The translations under genes were made by a program, and so were the position numbers. From Hungatella sp. UBA3048 (GTDB lineage Bacteria; Bacillota; Clostridia; Lachnospirales; Lachnospiraceae), in contig DFCS01000036.1 of assembly GCA_002367105.1 (NCBI GenBank), positions 10,233 to 35,325 on the forward strand: a DNA stretch of 25,093 nt, written 5' to 3'. A model generated the notes under the pieces. The model had not been told where the DNA came from. It was given only the letters and a program-made list of their open reading frames with translations, and did not search any database. Within the stretch, counting starts at the first letter, position 1. Each line of letters starts with the position of its first letter. Positions 14,793 through 22,022 of this stretch are shown here, piece by piece.

Positions 14793-15638
14793 ATGTCAAA
14801 TTTAAAGAACAAACGTGTCATCACTGCCGCCCTTTTAGGTTCCTGGGCTACAAAGGATTTAAACCCGGCGGTCCCGTATACACCGGAAGAGATTGCCAGA
14901 GATGCCTACGAATGCTGGCAGGCTGGTGCCGCCATCGTACATATTCATGTCCGCAATGCTGACGGCACACCCTCAACTGATTTTAAGCTCTATCAGGAAA
15001 CCGTTGAGCGAATACGGGCATTTAAAGATTGTGATGTTTGCATTAATATTACCAGCTCCGGATCCGTTGATTTTAGCGATGAGGAACGTATCTATCCTCT
15101 GCAACAGCTTCTGCCGGAACTGGCTTCCTATGACGCAGGCTCCTTAAACTGGCAGAACCGGACCGTTTTCTTAAACCCGCCAGCTTTCCTGGAAAAATTA
15201 GGCCATGCGCTGCAGGAAAGCAATATCAAGCCTGAAATTGAAATTTTTGATACTGGAATGATTTACAACACTCTTTACTATATCAAAACCGGCGTTTTAA
15301 AAGCCCCCTGTCATTTTCAATTCGTCCTTGGATGTGCCGGCGGAATGGCAAATACAGTAGAAAACCTGGTATATTTAAAAAATCTGATTCCGGATGGCTC
15401 CACATGGGCTGGCTGCGGCATCTCCTCCGGGCATCTGCCGATTATGTCAGCTACCATCGCCATGGGCGGACATCTTAGGGTTGGCCTGGAAGACAACGTA
15501 TATTACAGCAAAGGCTTACTTGCAAATTCCAATGCCCAGTTAGTTGAGAGGGCAAAACAGATGCTGGAAATTAACGGATTGCAGGCTGCAACTCCTGACG
15601 AGGCCCGCGAAATCTATGGCTTAACCAGGAAAATTTAA
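14793..15638 (+). CDS. Beta-keto acid cleavage enzyme (BKACE, DUF849 family)
   Basis: Zn2+-dependent TIM-barrel enzyme of 281 residues that condenses a beta-keto acid with acetyl-CoA, releasing acetoacetate and a new acyl-CoA; the type member Kce acts in lysine fermentation. Zn ligands His50 and His52 are in HIHVRN and Glu233 in RVGLEDN. Arg229 and Asp234, catalytic in Kce, are also present, as is NITSSG. ATG 14793 is chosen for GGAGG at 14781-14785; the ATG at 14727 lies upstream of the sigma-54 promoter and cannot be used by that transcript. None of the other lysine-fermentation genes (kamA, kamDE, kdd, kal) is in the window, so the keto acid is unknown. Acetoacetate made here suits the CoA-transferase of the ten-gene operon. 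Confidence 0.92.
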   Translation: MSNLKNKRVITAALLGSWATKDLNPAVPYTPEEIARDAYECWQAGAAIVHIHVRNADGTPSTDFKLYQETVERIRAFKDCDVCINITSSGSVDFSDEERIYPLQQLLPELASYDAGSLNWQNRTVFLNPPAFLEKLGHALQESNIKPEIEIFDTGMIYNTLYYIKTGVLKAPCHFQFVLGCAGGMANTVENLVYLKNLIPDGSTWAGCGISSGHLPIMSATIAMGGHLRVGLEDNVYYSKGLLANSNAQLVERAKQMLEINGLQAATPDEAREIYGLTRKI

Positions 15639-15657
15639 ATCATGACCACCCGTCAAA

Positions 15658-15928
15658 TGAAGTGCACCCCAAACATTGGATGAATTGATGCTTGGAGGTG
15701 CATTTTCATATCTGGTAAAATAAAATTTTCAGACGATGAACGAATCAAAGCTGTTCATACGATTACAGAACAGAATATAAACCATCTGTCTATCCGTTCA
15801 ACAGCAAAGCATTTCAATATTCCGCAGCATTATACGGTAAAGTGCAAACTAAAAGGGCTGAGTCCGATAAAATATCGGATACAGTCCTCTAGAGTTGCTT
15901 AATTAAATATTGTTTAACGTTCAGTACA
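15658..15928 (+). mobile_element. Internally deleted IS3-family insertion sequence relic
   Basis: About 271 bp. The left end TGAAGTGCACCCCAAACATT and the inverted right end beginning TGTACTGAACGTTAAACA agree at about 13 of 20 positions. AAA flanks both ends (15655-15657 and 15929-15931), compatible with the 3-bp target duplication of the family but weak evidence in AT-rich DNA. Inside, one short frame joins the start of a transposase OrfA to the last residues of OrfB. The exact right boundary is uncertain. Confidence 0.7.
15708..15902 (+). pseudogene. IS3-family transposase remnant (OrfA N-terminus joined to OrfB C-terminus)
   Basis: A 64-codon frame. The first part, KIKFSDDERIKAV then STAKHFNIPQH, is an IS3-type OrfA helix-turn-helix region. 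From about codon 42 it switches to KCKLKGLSPIKYRIQSS, the signature C-terminus of the OrfB integrase (usually KLKGLSPVQYRTQS). The catalytic DDE core is gone. The initiation codon also seems lost: GGAGGTG (15694-15700) is followed at the right distance by ATA-TCT-GGT where ATG-TCT-GGT is expected. Not functional. Confidence 0.8.
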
Positions 15929-15958
15929 AAACCAATCAAATAGTTTTGCAGCTCCTAT

Positions 15959-16819
15959 TTATGTCGCGATCCTTTTTCCGTCTGATTCCGTTATTCCGTC
16001 GATGAAATTCCGGATTCTATCCGCGTATACCTCCGGGATATATAGATAAAACAGATGCCCCTGTTCCGGGATAATTGAGAGTTTTGCACCTTCAATCAAC
16101 TGAGCCGTTCTTTCAAAAGTTGCAATCGGATATATGTCTGTTTCACCGCCGATAACAATAACAGGTTTTGTGATGCAGCCGAGAACCTCCCAATAATCAT
16201 TGGCAATCATAGAAAGCTGAAGCCTGACCATGGCATGCTGATTTAGATTCAACGCATTTTCATAGAATTCAAGTATATATGGATATTCCGCCATCCAGCT
16301 ATTGGCTGCCGGATCTGTCTTCCTTTTTTCTGCTTCATAATTATCATTGAGATTAGTAATTGTCTCCATAGCTGTTTCAATGGTATATCCCTTCATACCA
16401 AGCTGATATTCTTTGTTGTTGACAATATTTGGTGACATACTGGTGAGGATCAGTGAAGCGATTTTTCCATCACCAAATTGCCTGATATAATCATAAATAA
16501 TGTGTACTCCCATTGAATAACCGATGATATGAATATCTTTTAAATCGAGGTGATCAATCAAATTATTTAAATCCCGGGCATACCGTTGCATTGAATATCC
16601 ATATTCAGGCGCATCTGATTTTCCATGAGCTCGGAGATCATAACAGATAACCCGGTACTTCTCCTTTTCCAGATACCCTGCAACGTGACGGAACCCCAAC
16701 GAACTGTCGGTGTAACCATGGACAAAAAGAATCACCTGCTCTCCATAGCCACATTCTTCATAATACAATTTTACATTGTCATCTGTGGTAAAATAATTGC
16801 TTGTATAGTCATTCATCAT
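15959..16819 (-). CDS. Alpha/beta hydrolase
   Basis: Alpha/beta-hydrolase fold protein of 286 residues, no signal peptide, so cytoplasmic. The oxyanion motif FVHGYTDS is at 32-39, nucleophile Ser102 in GYSMG, the likely acid Asp228 in GGETDIYP, and the general base His255 in EQGH. The start is at ATG 16819 or the adjacent ATG 16816, behind GAGGATATT. It lies 30 bp downstream of the AraC-type regulator and is probably co-transcribed with it. Esterase, lactonase or peptidase-like activity cannot be separated by sequence. A link to the sugar importer (for example deacylating an imported compound) is only a contextual guess. Confidence 0.88.
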   Translation of the reverse strand: MMNDYTSNYFTTDDNVKLYYEECGYGEQVILFVHGYTDSSLGFRHVAGYLEKEKYRVICYDLRAHGKSDAPEYGYSMQRYARDLNNLIDHLDLKDIHIIGYSMGVHIIYDYIRQFGDGKIASLILTSMSPNIVNNKEYQLGMKGYTIETAMETITNLNDNYEAEKRKTDPAANSWMAEYPYILEFYENALNLNQHAMVRLQLSMIANDYWEVLGCITKPVIVIGGETDIYPIATFERTAQLIEGAKLSIIPEQGHLFYLYIPEVYADRIRNFIDGITESDGKRIAT

Positions 16820-16849
16820 AATAATATCCTCATTTTTCTATACCCGGGC

Positions 16850-17737
16850 TTACAGATCGGAAACATCAATCTTCCTGTTATCTAGAACCGCAATGGCGAT
16901 TGGACTGGAGATCTGATCCGTTGCATCTTTTAAGTAAGTATTCTGTGAAGCCAGGTGTTTTCTGTAACTGCCAGGTGGAATCATGATATGCTTTGTAAAG
17001 ACTCTGTTAAAATGTGTAACATTAACAAAGCCGCAGGTCTCACTGATTTCCGCTAATGTCATATTCGTGGTACTCAGCAGCTCAGCAGCCTTCCGTACCC
17101 GGATAATCATCAGGCATTCAAATATGGTAATCGATGTTTCTTCTTTAAACTTACGGGAAAGCGAACTTTTCTTTATATTCATCTCCAAAACGATATCCTC
17201 AAGGGAAAGATGGCGGTGATAATTTTTCTCCAGAAAACGGATGGTATCCCGAATCGGCTGGCTGTATGCGCTTATTTCTATATATTTTGTTGCAGTATTC
17301 TTCTCCCGCCTCCGTTTCGATGCCAGTTTAAACAAAATAGAATAAAGATAATTAATCCTGATTTGTTCCGAATGGACAGTGGCATTTTCTTCCTCATCAA
17401 ACATTTCCTTCAGCAGAACCGGCGAAAAAGTATCGCCGGTTACCACTGTTTCTGTATCATCACAAAGTTCTTTATCTGCTCTGGAAAACGTTGTAAACTT
17501 GACTTCAAAATAGTACCCAGGACCGTTGCTCAGCATGGTAATACTATGTCTGGCGTTCGCCGGCACTAAAATTGTATCACCTTCCATAACGGTATACCGT
17601 ATTTCATCAATAACAAAATCAAAATGTCCGCGGAGCACATGGTTCAGCTGATAATGTGGATGGGTATGGGGCTGATAAATTCCGGTCTGATTCATCTTAG
17701 AGACACCGGACATGAGTATCTTAATATTATCCTGCAT
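16850..17737 (-). CDS. AraC-family transcriptional regulator with N-terminal cupin domain
   Basis: About 295 residues. The N-terminal cupin/sensor region contains HTHPHYQLNHVLRGHFDFVI and GDTILVPANARHSI, a ligand-binding barrel. The C-terminal two-helix-turn-helix domain (about 190-285) has LEDIVLEMNIKKSSLSRKFK, followed by LAEISETCGFVNVTHFNRVF, the AraC signature. I use ATG 17737 because AAAGGGG precedes it; the upstream in-frame ATG at 17764 has no such site. It has its own promoter directly after the permease gene, and the hydrolase follows. It probably controls the neighbouring ABC operon and/or the hydrolase; the effector is unknown, likely a sugar. Confidence 0.93.
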   Translation of the reverse strand: MQDNIKILMSGVSKMNQTGIYQPHTHPHYQLNHVLRGHFDFVIDEIRYTVMEGDTILVPANARHSITMLSNGPGYYFEVKFTTFSRADKELCDDTETVVTGDTFSPVLLKEMFDEEENATVHSEQIRINYLYSILFKLASKRRREKNTATKYIEISAYSQPIRDTIRFLEKNYHRHLSLEDIVLEMNIKKSSLSRKFKEETSITIFECLMIIRVRKAAELLSTTNMTLAEISETCGFVNVTHFNRVFTKHIMIPPGSYRKHLASQNTYLKDATDQISSPIAIAVLDNRKIDVSDL

Positions 17738-17767
17738 TATGATACCCCTTTCAAAGTTTTTCAACTA

Positions 17768-17796
17768 ATTATAGTGTAATTTCTTTCCATATGCAA
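17768..17796 (-). promoter_or_regulatory. Sigma-70 type promoter of the AraC regulator gene
   Basis: On the minus strand TTGCAT (17796-17791), 17 bp, TATAAT (17773-17768), 31 bp before the ATG. It begins 26 bp after the permease stop, so the regulator and hydrolase have a transcription start separate from the importer operon. Confidence 0.75.
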
Positions 17797-17821
17797 CCCT
17801 TTTCATCTGAATCACAGCCAG

Positions 17822-18826
17822 CTACACTGCCTTTGTTGCTTTCTCATTTTCCTTGCTGGCGACACTAGCTTTTTCGCTGAAACTGACCTTTGAAAAACGC
17901 TGAAATACTTCCAAGCTAATAGCCGCCAGTAAAATCACACCCTTGGTTACCATTTGCCAATAATCACTGACGCCAATGATAGTCAGGCCGTTAAATAGCA
18001 CATTAATAACAAGTACTCCCAGCACAGCCTGATACATTTTACCACGACCCCCGCCCAGCATAACTCCGCCCAGAACACATGCAGTAATACAGTCAAAGGC
18101 AAATGTTCCGCCTGTATTCGCCGATGCCGTCATGGTACGGGACATCAGAATGATGGAGCCGATTCCGATAAAAACACCGGCAAGTGTTTGCGCAAGAATA
18201 TTTGTTTTTACCACATTGATACCTGCAAGGTAAGCTGCCTCACGGTTTCCGCCGATTGCATAAATATACCGCCCAAAATAAGTCTTGGACAAGATAAATG
18301 CTGCAACTAAAGCACAGAGGATAAACCAAAGGATAATACTGGGTACTTGCCCGAATAACATATACTGGGAGATTCCCTTAAATGCCGTCGGGAAATCATA
18401 CAATGTCGCAGGCCCCACCGCAAGATAACTGATTCCGGTCCAGACATTCATCGTTGCCATGGAGATGACGAACACATGAGTATGTAATAGTTCTGCCATA
18501 ATCGCATTCAAAGCACCTGTTGCTGCGCTGAAAACTATGCCCACGACAATCACAATCGGAATCGAAACTCCTTTTTGCAAAAGCGTTCCGCACAGAATCG
18601 TGGTACATGCCACTCTTGCACCGATCGAGATATCAGTAGCCCCAGTAATAAGAAGAATGGTAACACCGCAGGACAGGACTCCAATAACACTTGCCTGCTT
18701 CAAAATATTATAAAATGTCACTCTGGTAAAGAATGTGCTGGGCGATGCCAGTGAAAAGCCGGCCACCAGAATGATTAAAAGCGCGAACATTCCATATTTT
18801 TTCCATAAAGTAATAACTTTGCTCAT
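17822..18826 (-). CDS. Sugar ABC transporter permease (RbsC/MglC-like, CUT2 family)
   Basis: Multi-pass inner membrane permease of 334 residues with about eight to ten hydrophobic segments. The family stretches SVIGVLSCGVTILLITGATDIS near the N-terminus and YFGRYIYAIGGNREAAYLAGI in the cytoplasmic coupling loop are clear, as is the C-terminal CVLGGVMLGGGRG. ATG 18826 is chosen: AAGGGAG lies just upstream, and the longer reading frame would run back into the ATPase gene. It should homodimerise and work with the dual ATPase and the lipoprotein encoded upstream. No terminator is seen after it, so read-through into the AraC gene is possible. The sugar is not identifiable. Confidence 0.93.
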   Translation of the reverse strand: MSKVITLWKKYGMFALLIILVAGFSLASPSTFFTRVTFYNILKQASVIGVLSCGVTILLITGATDISIGARVACTTILCGTLLQKGVSIPIVIVVGIVFSAATGALNAIMAELLHTHVFVISMATMNVWTGISYLAVGPATLYDFPTAFKGISQYMLFGQVPSIILWFILCALVAAFILSKTYFGRYIYAIGGNREAAYLAGINVVKTNILAQTLAGVFIGIGSIILMSRTMTASANTGGTFAFDCITACVLGGVMLGGGRGKMYQAVLGVLVINVLFNGLTIIGVSDYWQMVTKGVILLAAISLEVFQRFSKVSFSEKASVASKENEKATKAV

Positions 18827-18845
18827 TTTTATACTCCCTTCCAAA

Positions 18846-20339
18846 TCACATTGCGATTCCTGATGCCAATGTGAGAATTTTCTCCTGATTGAATTCTTCG
18901 CGCTCCAAGGTACCCATCTGCCGCCCTTCGCATAGAACCACAATTCTGTCCGAAAGCCCCATCACTTCCTCCATCTCAGAGGAAATCATAATAACAGCTT
19001 TACCGGTGTCCACCATCTCCCGAATCAGGCTGTACATCTCCTGCTTCGCTCCCACATCAATGCCGCGGGTAGGCTCATCAAAAATCATGATTTCCGCGTC
19101 AGTTGCCATCACCTTTGCAACAACAACCTTCTGCTGGTTGCCACCGGACAGATTGGCAACCAATTGTTCCATACCGGGAGTCTTAGTTCTTAACTTTGTG
19201 ATATATTCCAGAGCCAGGACAGTTTCTTGTTTTTCATTGACAATCACGCCCCATTTGACCAGTTTTTTCCGGAGACAGCCTATGCTAGTATTCCATTTGA
19301 TAGTCATATCAAGAAACACTCCGTTCCGTTTACGGTCTTCTGGTATAAGCCCTATCCCTCGTTCCAAAGCATCATGAGTGGATTTGATTTTAACTTCCTC
19401 CCCATGCAAATATACATGACCCGATTTTTTCTTTGCTGCACCATAGAGAACCTGCATAGTTTCGGTTCGCCCGCATCCAAGCAGGCCAGAAAATCCAAGA
19501 ATCTCGCCGCGGCGAAGGCTGAAGCTGATATCTTTCACACCATTGCCGGTCAAATCCTCAACCCGCAGGATTTCCTCACCCAACGGTTTCTTTCGTTCCG
19601 GAAATGTTTTATTCAGTTCCCTCCCAACCATATGCTGAATCAGTTCCTGGGTGCTGCTGTTTGGAATCTCCAAAGTAGTAACATATCTGCCATCCCGCAT
19701 AACGCTGACCCTGTCCGCCAAATCAAAGATTTCCTCCAACCTGTGGGAAATGAAGATAATCGTGATTCCCTGTTCTTTTAATGCATTAATTATCTTATAT
19801 AACTCTTCCACCTCATTATTGGTTAAAGGAGCTGTCGGCTCATCCATAATAAGCAATTTTACGTCTTTAACTAAAGAACGGGTTATTTCAACAATCTGCT
19901 GATGCCCAACAGTTAATTCGCTGACAGGGCGCTGTGGATTTAATTCAATGCCAATTCGTCTCATTGCCTCTCTGGCCTTGTCATTCATATCCTTAAAATC
20001 CACGGTAACACCATTACCGGTGTAATTGCCGAGAAATACATTTTCCGCGACTGACAGTGCCGGTACCAGATTAAACTCCTGATAGATAACGCCAATGCCA
20101 ATCTCTGCAGAAAGCTTTGGATTTAGATGGCTGTACTCCTTACCATCAAAAGAGATAACTCCCTGATCCGGAACAATCGCTCCGGTAATCGACTTAATCA
20201 GGGTTGATTTTCCGGCACCATTTTCACCGATAACCGCGTGCACTTCACCGCGGCGCACGGAAAGGCTGATATTATCAAGTGCCACCACACCCGGATAGGT
20301 CTTAGTAAGATTGCTGATTTCTAAGATATTGTCTGCCAC
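18846..20339 (-). CDS. Sugar ABC transporter ATP-binding protein (RbsA/MglA-like, two ABC domains)
   Basis: Fused dual ATPase of 497 residues. Domain 1 has Walker A GENGAGKST (38-46), signature LTVGHQQIVE and Walker B LLIMDEPTAPL. Domain 2 has the degenerate Walker A GLLGCGRTE typical of this family, then signature LSGGNQQKVVVAK and MIFDEPTRGIDVGAKQE. This arrangement is diagnostic of CUT2 importers for monosaccharides or related small polar compounds. It is 15 bp downstream of the lipoprotein gene and 19 bp upstream of the permease gene, a tight three-gene operon. Confidence 0.96.
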   Translation of the reverse strand: MADNILEISNLTKTYPGVVALDNISLSVRRGEVHAVIGENGAGKSTLIKSITGAIVPDQGVISFDGKEYSHLNPKLSAEIGIGVIYQEFNLVPALSVAENVFLGNYTGNGVTVDFKDMNDKAREAMRRIGIELNPQRPVSELTVGHQQIVEITRSLVKDVKLLIMDEPTAPLTNNEVEELYKIINALKEQGITIIFISHRLEEIFDLADRVSVMRDGRYVTTLEIPNSSTQELIQHMVGRELNKTFPERKKPLGEEILRVEDLTGNGVKDISFSLRRGEILGFSGLLGCGRTETMQVLYGAAKKKSGHVYLHGEEVKIKSTHDALERGIGLIPEDRKRNGVFLDMTIKWNTSIGCLRKKLVKWGVIVNEKQETVLALEYITKLRTKTPGMEQLVANLSGGNQQKVVVAKVMATDAEIMIFDEPTRGIDVGAKQEMYSLIREMVDTGKAVIMISSEMEEVMGLSDRIVVLCEGRQMGTLEREEFNQEKILTLASGIAM

Positions 20340-20354
20340 AACTGACCTCCTTCC

Positions 20355-21500
20355 TTAATTAGGCGTATAATACTCATCGGTATTGTCTGGGGTAACAGTC
20401 ACATAATATTCAGCTAGAAGCTTGCCCATACGATCCGCTTCCTCTTCTTTAAAATCTATCATAACGTCTTGTTTTGCCGCACCGATCAAAATGGGAAGAA
20501 GTTCAGTCATGGCCTCCGCTGCTTTCTTATGGTCAATGAAAGTGGAGCCCTGGACATATCCATCAACGCCGTCCTGGTACATCTGTGCACAAACAGCTCC
20601 AGTCGCATCAAATCCCCAAAGACTTAGATAATCCGAGCAGGCATAAGCACCACTGCTGATTGCCTGATATGCTCCTGTTACGTCATTGTCGATCTGGGTT
20701 AGTATAACCTCAACATCGGGGTAGCTGTTAAGAACGGTTTCCGTTGCCGTCAGGCAGGCTGATTCTCCATTTGCCTCATACTCATTAATCAGGCTGAAAC
20801 GTCCGTCCGCATTTAAAATATCCATCGCCCCGACGATTCTCTGGTACTGCTCTGCTCCGGCAGAATTCTTATAAATAGCAACAGGAATGGTATCCAGAGT
20901 ATCAAAGTAATCTTTGTTGGCATCCACATATTTCAGAATAGACTGTCCCATGACTTTGCCTGCTTCATAATAAGAGGTTCCCATATAGTAGTGTCCGCAC
21001 TGGGTTTCTGGTGAGAAAGCATATCCGACAATTGGTGTCTTGTAATCATTCCATGCGGTTGTCAGGTAAGGAGTGATTGCGCTGGGGGCAATCGGGTAAA
21101 GCAGAATCAGGTCATACTTCTGTGATGCCAGTGCCGACTCCAGGGTATTAATCAGGCTTTCATCCGTATAGACCGGCGGACCCACCATTTCAAGATTGAT
21201 ATTATGCTCCTTCAAGACTGGTTTCCATGCTGCATATGAGTTTACAAAATATTCTGCAACCGTTGTGCTGACAAGGTAAAGCACATTCATCTCACCATCA
21301 TAACGGTATTGATCATAATTTTCTAAAAAAGATAGCATCTGGTAGTCAAAACCTGAAGGTTCTGAAGTTGTTCCCTGGGTTTTAGTCTCTTGAGATAGTC
21401 CATCAGCTGCCTGAGCCTGGGCGTTATTATTCCCGCTGTTACATCCTGCCATGGAAAGGATGAGTGATGCTGCTAATAGAATTGGTATGAATTTTTTCAT
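20355..21500 (-). CDS. Sugar-binding lipoprotein of the ABC importer (periplasmic-binding-protein type)
   Basis: Extracellular substrate-binding lipoprotein of 381 residues. The signal peptide MKKFIPILLAASLILSMAGC ends in a lipobox with Cys20 as lipidation site, as expected in a Gram-positive-type or monoderm cell. A low-complexity linker (SGNNNAQAQAADG) follows, then a type I periplasmic-binding fold with EVILTQIDNDVTGAYQAI and VQGSTFIDHKKAAEAM near the hinge. ATG 21500, behind AAAGGGGAA, fits the signal peptide; the upstream ATG at 21524 would give a poor one. It is the first gene of the importer operon, behind a promoter overlapped by a palindrome. The ligand is unknown. Confidence 0.93.
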   Translation of the reverse strand: MKKFIPILLAASLILSMAGCNSGNNNAQAQAADGLSQETKTQGTTSEPSGFDYQMLSFLENYDQYRYDGEMNVLYLVSTTVAEYFVNSYAAWKPVLKEHNINLEMVGPPVYTDESLINTLESALASQKYDLILLYPIAPSAITPYLTTAWNDYKTPIVGYAFSPETQCGHYYMGTSYYEAGKVMGQSILKYVDANKDYFDTLDTIPVAIYKNSAGAEQYQRIVGAMDILNADGRFSLINEYEANGESACLTATETVLNSYPDVEVILTQIDNDVTGAYQAISSGAYACSDYLSLWGFDATGAVCAQMYQDGVDGYVQGSTFIDHKKAAEAMTELLPILIGAAKQDVMIDFKEEEADRMGKLLAEYYVTVTPDNTDEYYTPN

Positions 21501-21553
21501 TGTAAATTCCCCTTTCTTAATCATTGTCTCTAGTTCCGCATTTATTGTCTATA

Positions 21554-21582
21554 ATTCCAGAATATCAGTATAATTTTGGAAT
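21554..21582. promoter_or_regulatory. 29-bp palindromic operator candidate of the importer operon
   Basis: ATTCCAGAAT (21554-21563) and ATTTTGGAAT (21573-21582) are inverted with one mismatch in 10 and a 9-base spacer. The palindrome covers the -10 box and the promoter spacer, a position where a bound protein would repress. It was found by eye; the binding protein is unknown. Confidence 0.55.
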
Positions 21583-21587
21583 GTCAA
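21559..21587 (-). promoter_or_regulatory. Sigma-70 type promoter of the ABC importer operon
   Basis: On the minus strand TTGACA (21587-21582), 17 bp, TATTCT (21564-21559). It is 58 bp upstream of the lipoprotein ATG. Confidence 0.7.
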
Positions 21588-21690
21588 GCAATATTGTGCT
21601 ATTTGTTAAGAATGAATAAAGTTTTTTTGGATTTTTAGATAATATTCACAATTTTTTTTTGGGATTTTAAGATATTATTTTGGTGGAAAT
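21588..21690. other. AT-rich intergenic stretch
   Basis: Very AT-rich spacer with several homopolymer T runs (for example about 21651-21660). I see no gene or defined structure between the importer promoter and the terminator that follows. Confidence 0.5.
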
Positions 21691-21732
21691 AAAAAAATAG
21701 CCGAATTGGGGTTTTTTCCCGTATCGGCTATT
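21691..21732 (-). terminator. Intrinsic terminator on the minus strand
   Basis: AATAGCCGA (21696-21704) pairs with TCGGCTATT (21724-21732), with an inner GGGG/CCC helix around six T residues. On the minus strand it is followed by seven T residues (21697-21691). It would end transcription coming from the ATPase gene and the remnant frame, protecting the importer promoter. Confidence 0.8.
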
Positions 21733-21746
21733 ATCTGAAATTCATG

Positions 21747-21953
21747 CTATAACTCTTCAAAAGATAAAATATTATCTGATTTTCCCTCTTTCCATATTTG
21801 TTCCTTTATTTGTTCTATCGCAACCTTGTTTATTACCGAAATAAAAATATTTATACTCTCACCACTTATACTGTTATATGGAATAACGGGAATAGACAAA
21901 TTAAGACTCTTTTGCTTATGACTATCATTATCAATAATTATGTTTGTAATTAT
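21747..21953 (-). pseudogene. AT-rich 68-codon frame without a start codon, probable gene remnant
   Basis: Open from a TAA at 21954-21956 to a TAG at 21747, with no ATG or GTG and no ribosome binding site. The only possible start is a TTG near the middle. The translation (SLNLSIPVIPYNSISGESI, later IEQIKEQIWKEG) reads like the C-terminal end of a real protein, with regular charged and hydrophobic alternation, and is followed directly by a terminator. I do not recognise the family. It may be the tail of a gene displaced when the ATPase arrived, or chance in AT-rich DNA. Confidence 0.4.
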
Positions 21954-22022
21954 TTAGGAAACTCACATCATTAATAATACCCCATCTCCAATTAAGACAT
22001 AAATTCTCTGGCGTCGATTGAG

